This document shows positions 9,649 to 21,309 of a DNA stretch of 64,000 nucleotides, piece by piece (the first letter of the stretch is position 1; every line of letters starts with the position of its first letter). The notes beneath the pieces are model-generated. The model saw only the letters and a list, made by a program, of their open reading frames with translations, made no database searches and was not told where the DNA came from. The position numbers and the translations under genes were made by a program. This stretch comes from Meiothermus sp. (GTDB lineage: Bacteria; Deinococcota; Deinococci; Deinococcales; Thermaceae): the NCBI RefSeq assembly GCF_025060375.1, contig NZ_JANXCG010000038.1, positions 44,096 to 108,095 on the forward strand, read 5' to 3'.

Positions 9649-11967
9649 CTACGACAAGCGGAACCGGGCCAGGTTGCCCGCAAGCTGGGCGGCCAGAATG
9701 CGCATCCCTTCGGCCGAGCGGCGGCCTTCCTGGCTTTGCTCGTTGGTTTTCTGGGCGGTCTGGGCAATCTTCTGCATGGCCTGATCTACCCGCTCCACCG
9801 CACCTACCTGGATCTGGGCCAGGCTCGAGATTTCCTGGGCTAGGTGGGCTGACTGGGCGGCGAGCCGGGCGATATCCTCCAGGCGGCTTCCCGCGGTTTG
9901 GGCTACGGTGTGGCCGGTCGTTACCTCCCGCACGCCTTCCTGCACCCGTTCCACCACCCGTTCAACCTCGCCTTGCACCTGCTGGACCAAAGCGCCTACC
10001 CGGGCAGTCTCGCGGGCCGATTCTTCGGCCAGCTTGCGGATTTCTTCAGCCACAACAGCAAAGCGGCGTCCCGCTGGGCCTGCTCCGGCAGCTTCAAAGG
10101 CGGCGTTCAGGGCCAGCAGGTTGGTTTGGGAGGCGAATTCCTCGAGCACGCGGGTTATGCTCTCAATTTCCGCCGAGCGCTCCGCCAGTTTTTGCACGCT
10201 TTCAGCGATGGCCTGCATCTCGCCTCGGATGTCGCTCATGCTGGAGAGGGTCTGGGTTACGGCCTGCTGGCCCTGCTGGGCGGCCTCGAGCGTCTCCTGT
10301 GCGGCCTGTGCGGCACCGCCAGCTCGCTCAGCCATCTGCCGAATTCCCTGGCTGAGCTGGCGAGTCTCCTCCTGTACCTGACGAACCTCCCCGGCTTGGG
10401 TGAGTGCGCCCATGGCGATGGATGCGGTGAGCTGGTCTACCTGGGTGGCGCTCCGGTTCACCGACTCGGCGGCCTCCTTGACCCCCTTGAGCAGGTGAGC
10501 GATCTCCTCCACGGTGAAGTTAACCGCGTCCACCACGCTACCCAGCACGTCCTCGGTTACCTCGCCCCGACGGGTCAGGTCGCCCTTGGCTATCTCGGTG
10601 GCGACGTCCAGGAACCGGCGCACGTTTTCCTGAAGCCGCAGACCCCGCTGGCGCTCCGCTTCTTGCTGCTCCATCAGGCTTCTCAGGGTCAGGATGGATT
10701 GGTTGAGGGTCTTACCCACCAGGCCCAGCTCGTCCCTCGAGCGCAGCCGAACCAGGGAGGAGAGGTTCCCCCGGCCCAGCTCGGCCGCGGTCTTGCTCAG
10801 CTCGCCCAGGGGGGCCAGGATGGAGTTGAGCACCCCGAGGATCAGCCAAAGGGAGAGGGCCAGGGCGAAGAGTACGATGAACAAGCTGAGCACCTGCCGG
10901 TTGACCAGGTGGCCCAGCCGCTCGTCCAGCGCGCTGTTGAGCTGGTTAAAGCTCGCGTTCTGGAGGGCAAAGTAGGCTTCGATGGGCCGGCTTAGTTGCT
11001 CGTAGAACAGCGTCGGGTTGAGGTTCATCCGTCGGCTGAGCACCTCTCGGCGGGCCAGCTCTACTGCTCCTTCGGTAATGGCTCGAGCTGAGGAAACCTG
11101 CTCGCCAAGGCTGCTTTCCAGGTTGGGGCTGGCCTGGAGGGCGTTTTGTATGGAGCGCTCCAGGCTGGCCGTAACCGAGGGAATCTCCCAGGGCTGGCTG
11201 TTGCGGCTGGTCAGGGCCATCAGCAGACCGCTGAGACGGCGTTCTTGATCGGGGCTAAGGGTTTTGGATTGCAGCGCTGCGCTGCCCAACCCCTGCACCA
11301 GGCTTAGGGCCTCCATGACCTGGGGCAGGCGGTAGACCACGCTGTCCACCAGCCAGTAGACCTGGACGGTGGGGTCGAGCAGGAGGTTTGACTGGGCGGC
11401 AATCTGCTCGTTGAGGGCAAAGAGCTGCTGGACCAGCTGGGTGTGCTCCCGGATGTAGAGCTCAGCGTTGGTGTTCAGGGCCAGGGTGGTGTCCCAACGA
11501 ACCTTTAGGGCCTCCAGCCTTTTGCCTAGGCCTAGGGGGTCGCCCTCGCTGCGAAGGGTCTGCTCCAGCAGGGCGAAGCCGCGGTTGACCTCCTCGGCCT
11601 TTTGGCTCCGTGGAATCGCCAGTTCCTGGTTTCCGGACAAGACCGCCGCGCTCATGCTCCGGTGTTCGGAGATGTTTTTGATGAGGGTGCTGGTGTGCTG
11701 GAGCAGCAGCGCCCCTTGCTTTTCTGCCCGCACGAAGTTGATGTCGGCCTGCTGCTCCAGCACCAGCGAAAAGAGCAGGTAGAAAAGGGGGAACAGCAGG
11801 GGGAGTACCAGAAGCGCCAGCTTGTAGGGGATGCGCAGGTTGCCGAAGAACCCAGTGATGGGTGCCTCTAGAAGCTCGGCGTCTACCCGCAGCTTGCGCG
11901 GTTGGGCACCCAGGAGGCCCACCTGTTTGACCTCGACTTCGTGGAATTCGCGCTGCAAGGCCATCAT
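9649..11967 (-). CDS. Methyl-accepting chemotaxis protein
   Basis: Two TM regions, HAMP, signalling tip [28 protein letters not shown]. Confidence 0.9.
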   Translation of the reverse strand: MMALQREFHEVEVKQVGLLGAQPRKLRVDAELLEAPITGFFGNLRIPYKLALLVLPLLFPLFYLLFSLVLEQQADINFVRAEKQGALLLQHTSTLIKNISEHRSMSAAVLSGNQELAIPRSQKAEEVNRGFALLEQTLRSEGDPLGLGKRLEALKVRWDTTLALNTNAELYIREHTQLVQQLFALNEQIAAQSNLLLDPTVQVYWLVDSVVYRLPQVMEALSLVQGLGSAALQSKTLSPDQERRLSGLLMALTSRNSQPWEIPSVTASLERSIQNALQASPNLESSLGEQVSSARAITEGAVELARREVLSRRMNLNPTLFYEQLSRPIEAYFALQNASFNQLNSALDERLGHLVNRQVLSLFIVLFALALSLWLILGVLNSILAPLGELSKTAAELGRGNLSSLVRLRSRDELGLVGKTLNQSILTLRSLMEQQEAERQRGLRLQENVRRFLDVATEIAKGDLTRRGEVTEDVLGSVVDAVNFTVEEIAHLLKGVKEAAESVNRSATQVDQLTASIAMGALTQAGEVRQVQEETRQLSQGIRQMAERAGGAAQAAQETLEAAQQGQQAVTQTLSSMSDIRGEMQAIAESVQKLAERSAEIESITRVLEEFASQTNLLALNAAFEAAGAGPAGRRFAVVAEEIRKLAEESARETARVGALVQQVQGEVERVVERVQEGVREVTTGHTVAQTAGSRLEDIARLAAQSAHLAQEISSLAQIQVGAVERVDQAMQKIAQTAQKTNEQSQEGRRSAEGMRILAAQLAGNLARFRLS

Positions 11968-11976
11968 CTCCTCCGC

Positions 11977-14235
11977 TTAGGCGGGCAGCCGGAAGCGCGA
12001 GAGGCCCTGGTTTAGCTGTTGGGCCAGCGCTTGCAGCTCCTCAGCAGTTTGGCGGCCCCTGCGGCTTTCCTCGTCGGTCTGCAGGGCGGTGTTGTAGATG
12101 TCCTGCACCAGGTCGGTTACCCCCTCAACCCGGGTCACCTGCGCCTCTGCAACCTTGGCCAGGCGGCGGGCCGCCTCTGCGGTCTGCTGGGAAAGCGCGG
12201 CGATTTGCTCGAGCTTGTTACCCGCCTCGGTGGCAATGCGATAGCCCTGCTCCACCTCCCGGGTGCCGCCTTCCACCGAGATCACCACGCCCTGAATCTC
12301 GCTTTGGATGCCCTTGACCAGCTGGCTCACACGCTGGGCCGCACGGGCGGCGTCCTCGGCCAGCTTGCGCACCTGGTCGGCCACCACCGCAAAGCGGGCG
12401 CCGGCCTCGCCGGCCCCAGCGGCCTCAATGGCGGCGTTCAGGGCCAGCAGGTTGGTTTGTTTGGCGATGCGGGAGATGGTGTCCACCACCTCGGAGATTT
12501 CCAGCGAGCGGTCGGAAAGGCCCTTGATGCTCTTGGAGATGCTCTGTACCTCCCGGCGGATGTTCTGCATGCCAAAAAGGGTGTTCTGCACAGCGGTTTG
12601 CCCTTCGAGAGCAACCTCCTTGGCCCGCAGCACCAGGGCTGTGCCCTCAAGGATTTGCTGGGTCATCCGGCGAATCTCATCGGTGGTGTCCAGGGCCTCA
12701 ATGCGAGCCCGGGCCGAAAGCTCGGCCTGAGACTCGGCTTTTTCCTGCACCCGCCTCGAGCTCTCGGCCATCTGGGTTGCGCCTTGGTTCACCCTCTCAG
12801 CAGCGGTTTGCACCTGTTTGAGCAGGTAGGCGATCTCCTCTACGGTAAGGTTCACCGCGTCCACCACGTTGCCCAGCACATCCTCGGTCACGCGGCCCCG
12901 CTTGGTCAGGTCGCCCTGGGCAATCTCCATGGCCACGTTCAGGAAAGCCGCAATGTTTTCCTGCAGGAGGCGGCTTTGGCGGAGTTGCTCCGCGTCGGCC
13001 TCGGCTTTTGCCCTGAGCTGGGCCACGCTGTCGTTGAAGGTGCGGGCCAGCGAGCCCAGCTCATCGGCCGACTGCACCGGCACCTGTACGCTCAGGTCGC
13101 CCTTGCGGAGCCGGTTGGAGGCTGCGAAGAGCTGGGCCACCGGCTGGGCGATGGAGCGGGCCACCGCGCCCACCAGGGTAAAGGTGAGGGCCAGGGCCAG
13201 GGCGATGCCCACGAAGATCAGAAGTTGCTCCTCTAGGAGCGTAGCGATGCGCTGTTCCACCAGCCGCTCTATCCGGTTCATTAGGGCCAGGTTGTAGGTC
13301 TCCAGCCCCTCCAGGGCCTGGTCAAAGGCCGCGGTGTACTGGCTGGGCCGGTAGGTGAGGCGGGGTGGGGTGGCCACTTCATTGACCGCCAGGGCGTAGG
13401 CCTCCCGGACCAAGGCGTCGGCTCGGGAATAGTCCTCCAGGAGGGGCTCCAGGCCTGGGTTGAGCCGTGCCGCACCCTCCAGCTCCCGGGCCAGCTCGCT
13501 CAGGGTCTGGTTGATGCGGCGAGCCATGGCGCTTACCTCCACCCGCTCGGCAGGGCTGAGGCTTCCCCGGCTCAAGGCGTACTGCCCCAGGTTGCGCAAC
13601 CGGGAAAGCTCCAGGTAAAGCCCCGGAAGGCTGTCGATCACCGAGCGTTGTAGGTAGTGGATGTCCACTGCGGGGAGCATGGACAGGCCTGACTGGTTTC
13701 CGGTCTCCTCCATCAGGTCGCGCACTTCCTGAGCCAGCACCTGGCTGGCTTCAAAGCTGTTCAGCGCGCTGATGGTCGGACCCTGGTTTTTGATCCGCTC
13801 CCAGTCGTAGCGAATTTGGGCGATTTTTTCGGTTAGCCCCCAGCCCCAGCGCTCACCCAGGGTGGTGTTGAGCTGGCCTAACTCCTCCAGCCAGGCGTCT
13901 ACCTGTGCGGCAATGGTCTCGGCCTGGGCACTTTGGGCCTCCAAGGCCCGCTGATACTGGCTACTGCCGAAGAGCAACTTCTGGACCACCCTTAGGTAGT
14001 CCAGACCGACGTAAGCGCTGTAGCTGGCCTCAAAGCGCTGGGCATTCTCGCGGTACAGCAGGAGCGTGGTCAGGGCGATGGGGGCTAGGAAGGCCAGACT
14101 GATTAGGAGGAGCTTCTGCCAAATTTTGAGCGAACCCAGCACCCCTCCGCTGGGGAGGAGCAGGGTGGTGCCAGGGGATGGGGCGCGCCGCCAGGGAGGG
14201 CGTAGGGCGGCGGGTTTGGGGCTGGGCTGGGTCAT
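11977..14235 (-). CDS. Methyl-accepting chemotaxis protein (PilJ-like)
   Basis: TM, HAMP, signalling tip [27 protein letters not shown]. Confidence 0.9.
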   Translation of the reverse strand: MTQPSPKPAALRPPWRRAPSPGTTLLLPSGGVLGSLKIWQKLLLISLAFLAPIALTTLLLYRENAQRFEASYSAYVGLDYLRVVQKLLFGSSQYQRALEAQSAQAETIAAQVDAWLEELGQLNTTLGERWGWGLTEKIAQIRYDWERIKNQGPTISALNSFEASQVLAQEVRDLMEETGNQSGLSMLPAVDIHYLQRSVIDSLPGLYLELSRLRNLGQYALSRGSLSPAERVEVSAMARRINQTLSELARELEGAARLNPGLEPLLEDYSRADALVREAYALAVNEVATPPRLTYRPSQYTAAFDQALEGLETYNLALMNRIERLVEQRIATLLEEQLLIFVGIALALALTFTLVGAVARSIAQPVAQLFAASNRLRKGDLSVQVPVQSADELGSLARTFNDSVAQLRAKAEADAEQLRQSRLLQENIAAFLNVAMEIAQGDLTKRGRVTEDVLGNVVDAVNLTVEEIAYLLKQVQTAAERVNQGATQMAESSRRVQEKAESQAELSARARIEALDTTDEIRRMTQQILEGTALVLRAKEVALEGQTAVQNTLFGMQNIRREVQSISKSIKGLSDRSLEISEVVDTISRIAKQTNLLALNAAIEAAGAGEAGARFAVVADQVRKLAEDAARAAQRVSQLVKGIQSEIQGVVISVEGGTREVEQGYRIATEAGNKLEQIAALSQQTAEAARRLAKVAEAQVTRVEGVTDLVQDIYNTALQTDEESRRGRQTAEELQALAQQLNQGLSRFRLPA

Positions 14236-14987
14236 GTTTCCACCTCCAGGCCGTGGTCACTGGCGCTGTCCAGCAGGAAACCGGCGAAAAGGGGGAGTGC
14301 GCTGAGGGCAACCGCCAGGAGAATGAAAAGGTTGAGGGAAAGGAGGCCCTGCAGAACGACCTGGGCGTGGGGGGTATCAGGGTTGGGGGTGAAGCGAACC
14401 GCCAGCATGGCGGTGTAGTGCATGAGGGGGATGGCCAGGCCGGTTAGGGTAGCGGTAAGCAGGTTGCGCATGGGTACTCGGTCGAAAGCAGGGCTGGTGA
14501 GGGTCCACATCCCGAAGGTGCCCAGCGCTATGGCCACCAGCAAGGAGAGGGCCACCAGGGGTGGGTTGAAGCTTAACTTGGCATCAAGCTGCATCGCCAG
14601 CATGCCGGTGTAGTGCATGGCCCCGATGCCGGTGCCCAGGAAGAACCCTGCCCCCAGCACCCCGAGCCCCCCCACCTTAGGCCTGCGTACCATTTGGAAA
14701 GCGGCCGCAGCCCCCAGGATGGCCAGCAGGACGGAGACCAAAGTGAGCAGGGGATCGTAAGAGACCAGCAGGTTCTCAAGCCGTAAAGCGGTCATGGCGG
14801 TAAAGTGCATGGCCCAGACCCCCATTCCGTAGGTGAAGGCGCCCATCCAGAGCCAAAGGGGGCTTCGGTTGCCCTGGCGCAGCCGGCGGATGACCACCAG
14901 GGCGGCGTACGAGGCAAAGATGGCGATGAAAAACGAGGTCCCCACCAGCAGGGGGTCGTGGTGCATTGGAAGGTGGTTCTGTTCCAT
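14232..14987 (-). CDS. Standalone MHYT-domain integral membrane sensor
   Basis: Motifs AMHFTAM, AMHYTGM, LMHYTAM spread over a polytopic protein. Confidence 0.88.
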   Translation of the reverse strand: MEQNHLPMHHDPLLVGTSFFIAIFASYAALVVIRRLRQGNRSPLWLWMGAFTYGMGVWAMHFTAMTALRLENLLVSYDPLLTLVSVLLAILGAAAAFQMVRRPKVGGLGVLGAGFFLGTGIGAMHYTGMLAMQLDAKLSFNPPLVALSLLVAIALGTFGMWTLTSPAFDRVPMRNLLTATLTGLAIPLMHYTAMLAVRFTPNPDTPHAQVVLQGLLSLNLFILLAVALSALPLFAGFLLDSASDHGLEVET

Positions 14988-14988
14988 A

Positions 14989-15447
14989 TCAACTCCTTTC
15001 CACCCGGCCTGGGAGGATTGGCCGGGGGGAGGAAACCTCCTGGGAGAGGTAGGTGAGAAGGCGGGGAGGGTCTAGGAGACCAATTGGCCTGCCTCCTTCC
15101 TCCACCAGGCCGCTGAGAACGGGGGTCTGGCTGGGCCTTGGATTTGACAGAACAGCGTGGGCGAGCCCGACCACCTCGTCAATCCAGAAAGCCAGAGGTT
15201 GCCCTGCCGCATCCACCAGGGCGGCCAGTCCTGGCTCAGCTGGGATGGTCTCTAGAACCAGGCTCAGGTCAAAGAGGGGAACCGCCTGGCCCTGGTGGGC
15301 GAAAAGCCCCAGCAAGGGCCTGGGTACCAGAGGTACAGGGGTGAGCTGTCCCACCTCCAAGACCCCCTTGAAGGCCTTTGGGGCTATTCCCAAAAGAGTA
15401 CCGCCCAAGCGCAGCACCCAGATTGGCCCGAAGGCGGCGGGGGTCAT
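14989..15447 (-). CDS. CheW-like adaptor
   Basis: CheW pattern (ILPKAFKGVLEVGQLTPVPLVPRPLLGLFAHQGQAVPLFDLSLVL, VDEVVGLA-like FWIDEVVGLA); operon context. Confidence 0.75.
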   Translation of the reverse strand: MTPAAFGPIWVLRLGGTLLGIAPKAFKGVLEVGQLTPVPLVPRPLLGLFAHQGQAVPLFDLSLVLETIPAEPGLAALVDAAGQPLAFWIDEVVGLAHAVLSNPRPSQTPVLSGLVEEGGRPIGLLDPPRLLTYLSQEVSSPRPILPGRVERS

Positions 15448-15455
15448 GGGGTAGC

Positions 15456-15812
15456 CTAGAGCAGTTCCTGCACCGCTTTGCGCAAGGCCTCAGGGGTGTA
15501 GGGCTTGGTTAGATAGCCGTTGGCCCCTTGCCGCTTGCCCCACTCGATGTCGGTGGGTTCGCCCTTGGAGCTTATGATCAGCACGGGGATGTGCTTGGTG
15601 GCTTCGTTGCGCCGCAGCGAGCGTAGGATTTCGTAGCCGTTGCGGCCCGGCATTACCACGTCCAGCAGCACCGCATCGGGCTTTTCCGCTTCTATGCGTT
15701 GCTCCACGTTTTCGCTGCCCTGGTAGAGCACCACTTGGTGGTAGGGGGAGAGAGCACTTTCGATTAGCTTCAGGTCAGCCAGGGAGTCGTCTATTGCAAT
15801 GAGCTTTGCCAT
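15456..15812 (-). CDS. Single-domain response regulator (CheY/PilH-like)
   Basis: MAKLIAIDDSLADLKLIE, VLLDVVMPGRNGYE, YLTKPYTPEALRKAV. Confidence 0.88.
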   Translation of the reverse strand: MAKLIAIDDSLADLKLIESALSPYHQVVLYQGSENVEQRIEAEKPDAVLLDVVMPGRNGYEILRSLRRNEATKHIPVLIISSKGEPTDIEWGKRQGANGYLTKPYTPEALRKAVQELL

Positions 15813-15989
15813 AACTTCCTCCGGTTGCACAGGGGGTGAGGGCGGGCCGCTGTCCTCCCCCGCGGGATACCCCTAAGTTACGCGAACCGTGACTTGCCTC
15901 CTGTGACGGATGCACGACCTGGTTTCGGTGGGGCGTTACGTGGGCCAGGGGTGGAGTTGTTTGTGGGAAAATCCCTGTTGGGAGGTGCC

Positions 15990-16403
15990 ATGTTCAGCCA
16001 TATCTTGCTTGCCTATGACGGTTCTCCGCATGCCCGCAAGGCTGCTATGATGGCTTCCGACCTAGCCCGGCGGTACCGGGCACGGGTGTGCCTGGTTCAC
16101 GCTTATGACCCTATACCGGCATATCTGGGTGAGCCCTTTTTGCAGGAGGCTATCTCCCGCCGTACCGAGGCGGCAGAGAGGGTTGTGCAGGAGGCCCGCT
16201 CCCTTTTAGAGGGCCTCGAGGTGGAGGTAGAGGTTCTGGAAGGGCCCCCGGCGGAGGCCATCCTGCGGGTAGCGGAGGTGCGTGGGGTGGACCTGATTGT
16301 TATGGGCACACGGGGGCTAGGCCAGCTCGAGGGGCTGCTCCTGGGAAGCCAGAGCCAAAAGGTTCTGGCTCGCTCCCAGAGCCCGGTGCTGCTCGCCAAG
16401 TGA
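15990..16403 (+). CDS. Universal stress protein UspA family
   Basis: MFSHILLAYDGSPHARKA, IVMGTRGLGQLEGLLLGSQSQKVLARSQSPVLL; GGGAGGT ribosome-binding site. Confidence 0.92.
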   Translation: MFSHILLAYDGSPHARKAAMMASDLARRYRARVCLVHAYDPIPAYLGEPFLQEAISRRTEAAERVVQEARSLLEGLEVEVEVLEGPPAEAILRVAEVRGVDLIVMGTRGLGQLEGLLLGSQSQKVLARSQSPVLLAK

Positions 16404-16447
16404 GCTGCTGGGCCGGGTTCCCGGTGGGGATGAGCAGGCAGCAGGGC

Positions 16448-16786
16448 TTAGCCCCTCTTGCCTAGGCGCTCCTGCACCGCTTTGGCCAGCTCCTCGGCCT
16501 TGACCTTGGCTTGCTCGGCGGCCTGCTGTACCTGTTCGCTCAGGTGCTTGAGCTGGTCGGGAATCCCGTCTTTATCCCTGTCCAGACTGGCTTTGAACTC
16601 CTCAAACCGGGTCCTGGCCTGCTCGGCGGCCTGCTTGGCCTGGTTTAGAAGGCCCTCGAGCTGGTCTGGAACCCCGTCTTGGTCCCTGTCCAGGCTGGCC
16701 CGAACCTCGCTGATCTTGGCCTCGGCTTGTTTGAGGGCGTTTTCGGCGGTTTCTCGGGCCCTTTGGGCGAGTTCTCTGAGGTCCAT
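16448..16786 (-). CDS. Small Ala/Gln/Glu-rich helical protein with two DxDxDGxxD motifs
   Basis: Start MDLRELAQRARE after GGAGGGG; internal 36-aa repeat with DRDQDGVPDQ and DRDKDGIPDQ. Confidence 0.75.
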   Translation of the reverse strand: MDLRELAQRARETAENALKQAEAKISEVRASLDRDQDGVPDQLEGLLNQAKQAAEQARTRFEEFKASLDRDKDGIPDQLKHLSEQVQQAAEQAKVKAEELAKAVQERLGKRG

Positions 16787-16835
16787 ATCCCCTCCTCTAA
16801 ACATCCTAGCACCGCAGGATGAGCCAGGTGCAAGC

Positions 16836-18326
<1,491 letters not shown>

Positions 18327-18372
18327 ACCTCCTCCTGGATGGCGATTCTAACGCAGGCTGTCCCTGCTCAAA

Positions 18373-18393
18373 TTTTAGATTTATAATCTAAAA
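18373..18393. promoter_or_regulatory. Perfect 21-bp palindrome overlapping a consensus -10 (TATAAT), candidate operator
   Basis: TTTTAGATT-TAT-AATCTAAAA; TATAAT at 18382-18387; ATG at 18395. Confidence 0.75.
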
Positions 18394-18394
18394 G

Positions 18395-19612
18395 ATGAAA
18401 CGCCACAAGGAGTTTGCCAACCGCCTGCACGCCCTTTCCCCCCGCTTCGCCTACATCCCCAGAGAGGATCGCTTTCTGATGGACCCGGGGCCCCTCAAGT
18501 ACCGCTTCAACGTCATTGGGGTGGGGGTTAATGGCCAGGAGCACATCGCGGTGACCCTGCTCGAGGGCCGCTGTACCGTCCACGGGGTCTACGACCCCAA
18601 CCCTCTGAGTGTGGAGGCGGCCCGCCGGGTCAAGGCCCGCTTTTCCGACGAGCCCCTGGTGGTCTACGAGAGCCTCGAGGCGGCCTGCTCGGACCCCCAG
18701 GTGGATGCGCTCATCATCTGCACCCCCAACCACACCCACCTAGAGGTGCTCAAGGTGGCCGTGCAGTCGGGCAAGCACATCCTGTTGGAGAAGCCCATGG
18801 CCACCAACATTCCCGATGCCTACGAGATATGGCAGATTGCGCAGAACTACCCTAAAGTGCTCCAGATTGGCCTTCAGTACCGCTATAAGCCCATCTATGT
18901 GGAGGCCATCCACGAGGCTAAGGTGCGCCGGAGCCTGGGGGAGATCAAGACCATCACCATCCTCGAGCACCGCGAGCCTTTTTTGGACAAGGTGGGCCAG
19001 TGGAACAAGTTTTCCAAATACTCGGGTGGAACCTTGGTGGAGAAGTGCTGCCACTACTTTGACCTCTTTAACCTCTTCGCTGAGTCGCGGCCGGTGAGCG
19101 TGTACGCAGTGGGTAGCCAGGCCGTTAACTTCAGGGAATTCGAGTACCGCGGTGAGCGCTCAGATATACTGGACAACGCCTTTGTCATCGTGGAGTACGA
19201 AAACGGGGTGCGGGCCAACTTCAACCTCTGCATGTTTGCCCCTATGGTCTACGAGGAGATCGTGATTTGTGGCGACGAAGGACGTCTCAAGGCCAGCGAA
19301 GGGGTGAACGGCCAGGCCTACTCCAGGTGGGCGAACTATCTGGAGGTTGTTGCCCTTCCAGACCGTACCTCCCGCACCATGACCCCAAGCTACCCGGCCA
19401 TCATCGAGGAGACCGGACACAGTGGGGCTACCTACCACGAGCACCTACGCTTCATCGAGGCCATGGACGGCCAGCCCACCTCTGCCGCTACCGCAGAGGA
19501 AGGCTTCTGGAGCGTGGTGGTGGGGGTTGCGGCGGAGGAGTCGGTGAGGCGGGGCCGCAAGGTGCTTATTCAGGAGCTGCTGGCCGAGCACGGCCTGGCC
19601 CATCTGGCCTAG
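18395..19612 (+). CDS. Gfo/Idh/MocA family oxidoreductase
   Basis: [11 protein letters not shown] Rossmann motif; [13 protein letters not shown]. Confidence 0.92.
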   Translation: MKRHKEFANRLHALSPRFAYIPREDRFLMDPGPLKYRFNVIGVGVNGQEHIAVTLLEGRCTVHGVYDPNPLSVEAARRVKARFSDEPLVVYESLEAACSDPQVDALIICTPNHTHLEVLKVAVQSGKHILLEKPMATNIPDAYEIWQIAQNYPKVLQIGLQYRYKPIYVEAIHEAKVRRSLGEIKTITILEHREPFLDKVGQWNKFSKYSGGTLVEKCCHYFDLFNLFAESRPVSVYAVGSQAVNFREFEYRGERSDILDNAFVIVEYENGVRANFNLCMFAPMVYEEIVICGDEGRLKASEGVNGQAYSRWANYLEVVALPDRTSRTMTPSYPAIIEETGHSGATYHEHLRFIEAMDGQPTSAATAEEGFWSVVVGVAAEESVRRGRKVLIQELLAEHGLAHLA

Positions 19613-20436
19613 CCGAAGCGGCCGGTGATGTAGGCCTCGGTGCGCTTGTCCTTGGGCGTGGTGAAGAGCGGGTTGGTGGGGCCGAACTCCACCAGGTCGC
19701 CGTTGAGGAAGAAGCCGGTGTAGTCCGAAACCCGTCCGGCCTGCTGCATGTTGTGGGTGACGATGACGATGGTGACGTGCTTCTTGAGCTCGGTCAGGAG
19801 GTCCTCGATGGACTGGGTAGAAATAGGGTCCAAAGCGCTGGTGGGCTCGTCCATCAGGAGCACCTCGGGCTCCACCGCCAGGGCCCGCGCGATGCAAAGC
19901 CGCTGTTGCTGACCTCCCGAGAGGCTCATGCTGGGAGCATGGAGCCGATCCTTGACCTCGTCCCACAAGGCCGCCTGGGTCAGGGCTCGCTCCACAGCCT
20001 CATCCAGAAGGGATTTTTTGCGAATGCCCACCAGCCTGAGCCCGGCCACCACGTTGCCGTAGATGGAGAGGGTGGGAAAGGGGTTTGGCTTCTGAAAGAC
20101 CATCCCGATCTTGCGCCGCACCTCCACCGGGTCTACCCCGGGGTCGTAGACGTTGACCCCGTCCAGCAAGACCTCTCCCGTAACCCGGGCGTGTGGGGTC
20201 AGGTCGTGCATCCGGTTGAGCGCCCGCAGAAAGGTGGTCTTACCACAGCCAGAAGGGCCAATCAAGGCGGTCACCTTGTTGGCGTAGATGGGCATGTCCA
20301 CGTCGCGCACCCCCGCCTTCTGGCCGTACCAGACGGTAACCCGCCGGGCTTCGATGCGGGTTTTGGCATTCGGATCGGGGGTAATGATCTCGGTGTGGCC
20401 GGTTTGTGGGTTGGCTGCAGGGGTGAACTCGCTCAT
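19609..20436 (-). CDS. pstB: Phosphate ABC transporter ATP-binding protein
   Basis: [52 protein letters not shown]. Confidence 0.96.
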   Translation of the reverse strand: MSEFTPAANPQTGHTEIITPDPNAKTRIEARRVTVWYGQKAGVRDVDMPIYANKVTALIGPSGCGKTTFLRALNRMHDLTPHARVTGEVLLDGVNVYDPGVDPVEVRRKIGMVFQKPNPFPTLSIYGNVVAGLRLVGIRKKSLLDEAVERALTQAALWDEVKDRLHAPSMSLSGGQQQRLCIARALAVEPEVLLMDEPTSALDPISTQSIEDLLTELKKHVTIVIVTHNMQQAGRVSDYTGFFLNGDLVEFGPTNPLFTTPKDKRTEAYITGRFG

Positions 20437-20445
20437 GTTCGCTCC

Positions 20446-21309
20446 TTAGAAGCGCCCGCGGGTGGCCCAGCGGGCCAGCAGGCTGGTGAGGACCACCAGG
20501 GCCAGCAGCACGAGCGCGGCCGCCCAGGCCAGGCGGTGCCAGTCTTCGTAGGGGCTGATGGCGTAGGCGTAAAGCCGCAGCGGCAGCGCGTCCATGGGCT
20601 GGGACAGGTTTAGGGTAAGCAGGGTGTTACCGAAGGCGGTGAAGATGAGAGGCGCGGCCTCCCCCGCGGCCCTGGCGGTAGCCAGCAGCATTCCGGTGAC
20701 CACCCCGCCCCTTGCGGCAGGGAGCACCAGCGAGAGGATCACCCGCCAGCGGGGCAGGCCCAGGGCCAGCCCGGCTTCGCGGATGTTCCAGGGGACCAGC
20801 TTGAGCATGCTCTCGGTGGACTTGGCAATGATGGGAACCATGATGAAGGCCATAGCCAGCGCGCCGGAGAAGCCAGAGAAGGAGCCCTGGGCCTTGACCA
20901 CAAGGACGTAGGCCAGCAGGCCTTTCAGGATGGCGGGCATCCCGTTGAGGGTGTCGGAGAGGAGGCGCAAGGTGGGGTTGAGCTTGTTGTCGGGGTACTC
21001 GGCCATCAGGATGCCAGCTGCGATGCCAAAGGGAGTAGCGATGAGGAGACCTGTGCCGGTGATGACGAGGGTACCCACAATGGCTGGGGCCATCCCCCCG
21101 CCGGTCTCACCTGGGGGTTTGGGCCCTTTGGTGAAGAAGTTCCAGTCGAGGGAGCTAAACCCGTTGACCACAGCGTAGAACAGGACCAGGGTGAGGGGCA
21201 GGGCAGCCAAGATGGTGCCTATGACCACCACGAACAGGATGACCCGGTCGCGGGCGTAGCGGGCTTGTAGGTTGCGCATGGCTTGCTCCTCTCTAGAAGC
21301 GCTGCTCAC
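20446..21309 (-). CDS. pstA: Phosphate ABC transporter permease PstA
   Basis: Polytopic permease, gene order, KLVPWNIREAGLALGLPRWRVI. Confidence 0.93.
   Translation of the reverse strand: MSSASREEQAMRNLQARYARDRVILFVVVIGTILAALPLTLVLFYAVVNGFSSLDWNFFTKGPKPPGETGGGMAPAIVGTLVITGTGLLIATPFGIAAGILMAEYPDNKLNPTLRLLSDTLNGMPAILKGLLAYVLVVKAQGSFSGFSGALAMAFIMVPIIAKSTESMLKLVPWNIREAGLALGLPRWRVILSLVLPAARGGVVTGMLLATARAAGEAAPLIFTAFGNTLLTLNLSQPMDALPLRLYAYAISPYEDWHRLAWAAALVLLALVVLTSLLARWATRGRF

Noticed and set aside
9898-10995. 365-aa plus-strand ORF antisense to the second MCP
   Set aside because: Same reasoning as above: frame shadow of a conserved coding region.
12019-13236. 405-aa plus-strand ORF antisense to the PilJ-like MCP
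   Set aside because: Antisense to a well-supported MCP; Leu/His/Gly-rich shadow translation.
19267-20613. 448-aa plus-strand ORF across the Gfo/Idh 3' end and antisense to pstB
   Set aside because: Overlaps two strongly conserved genes; composition typical of a frame shadow (Gly/His/Val/Gln-rich, no domain).
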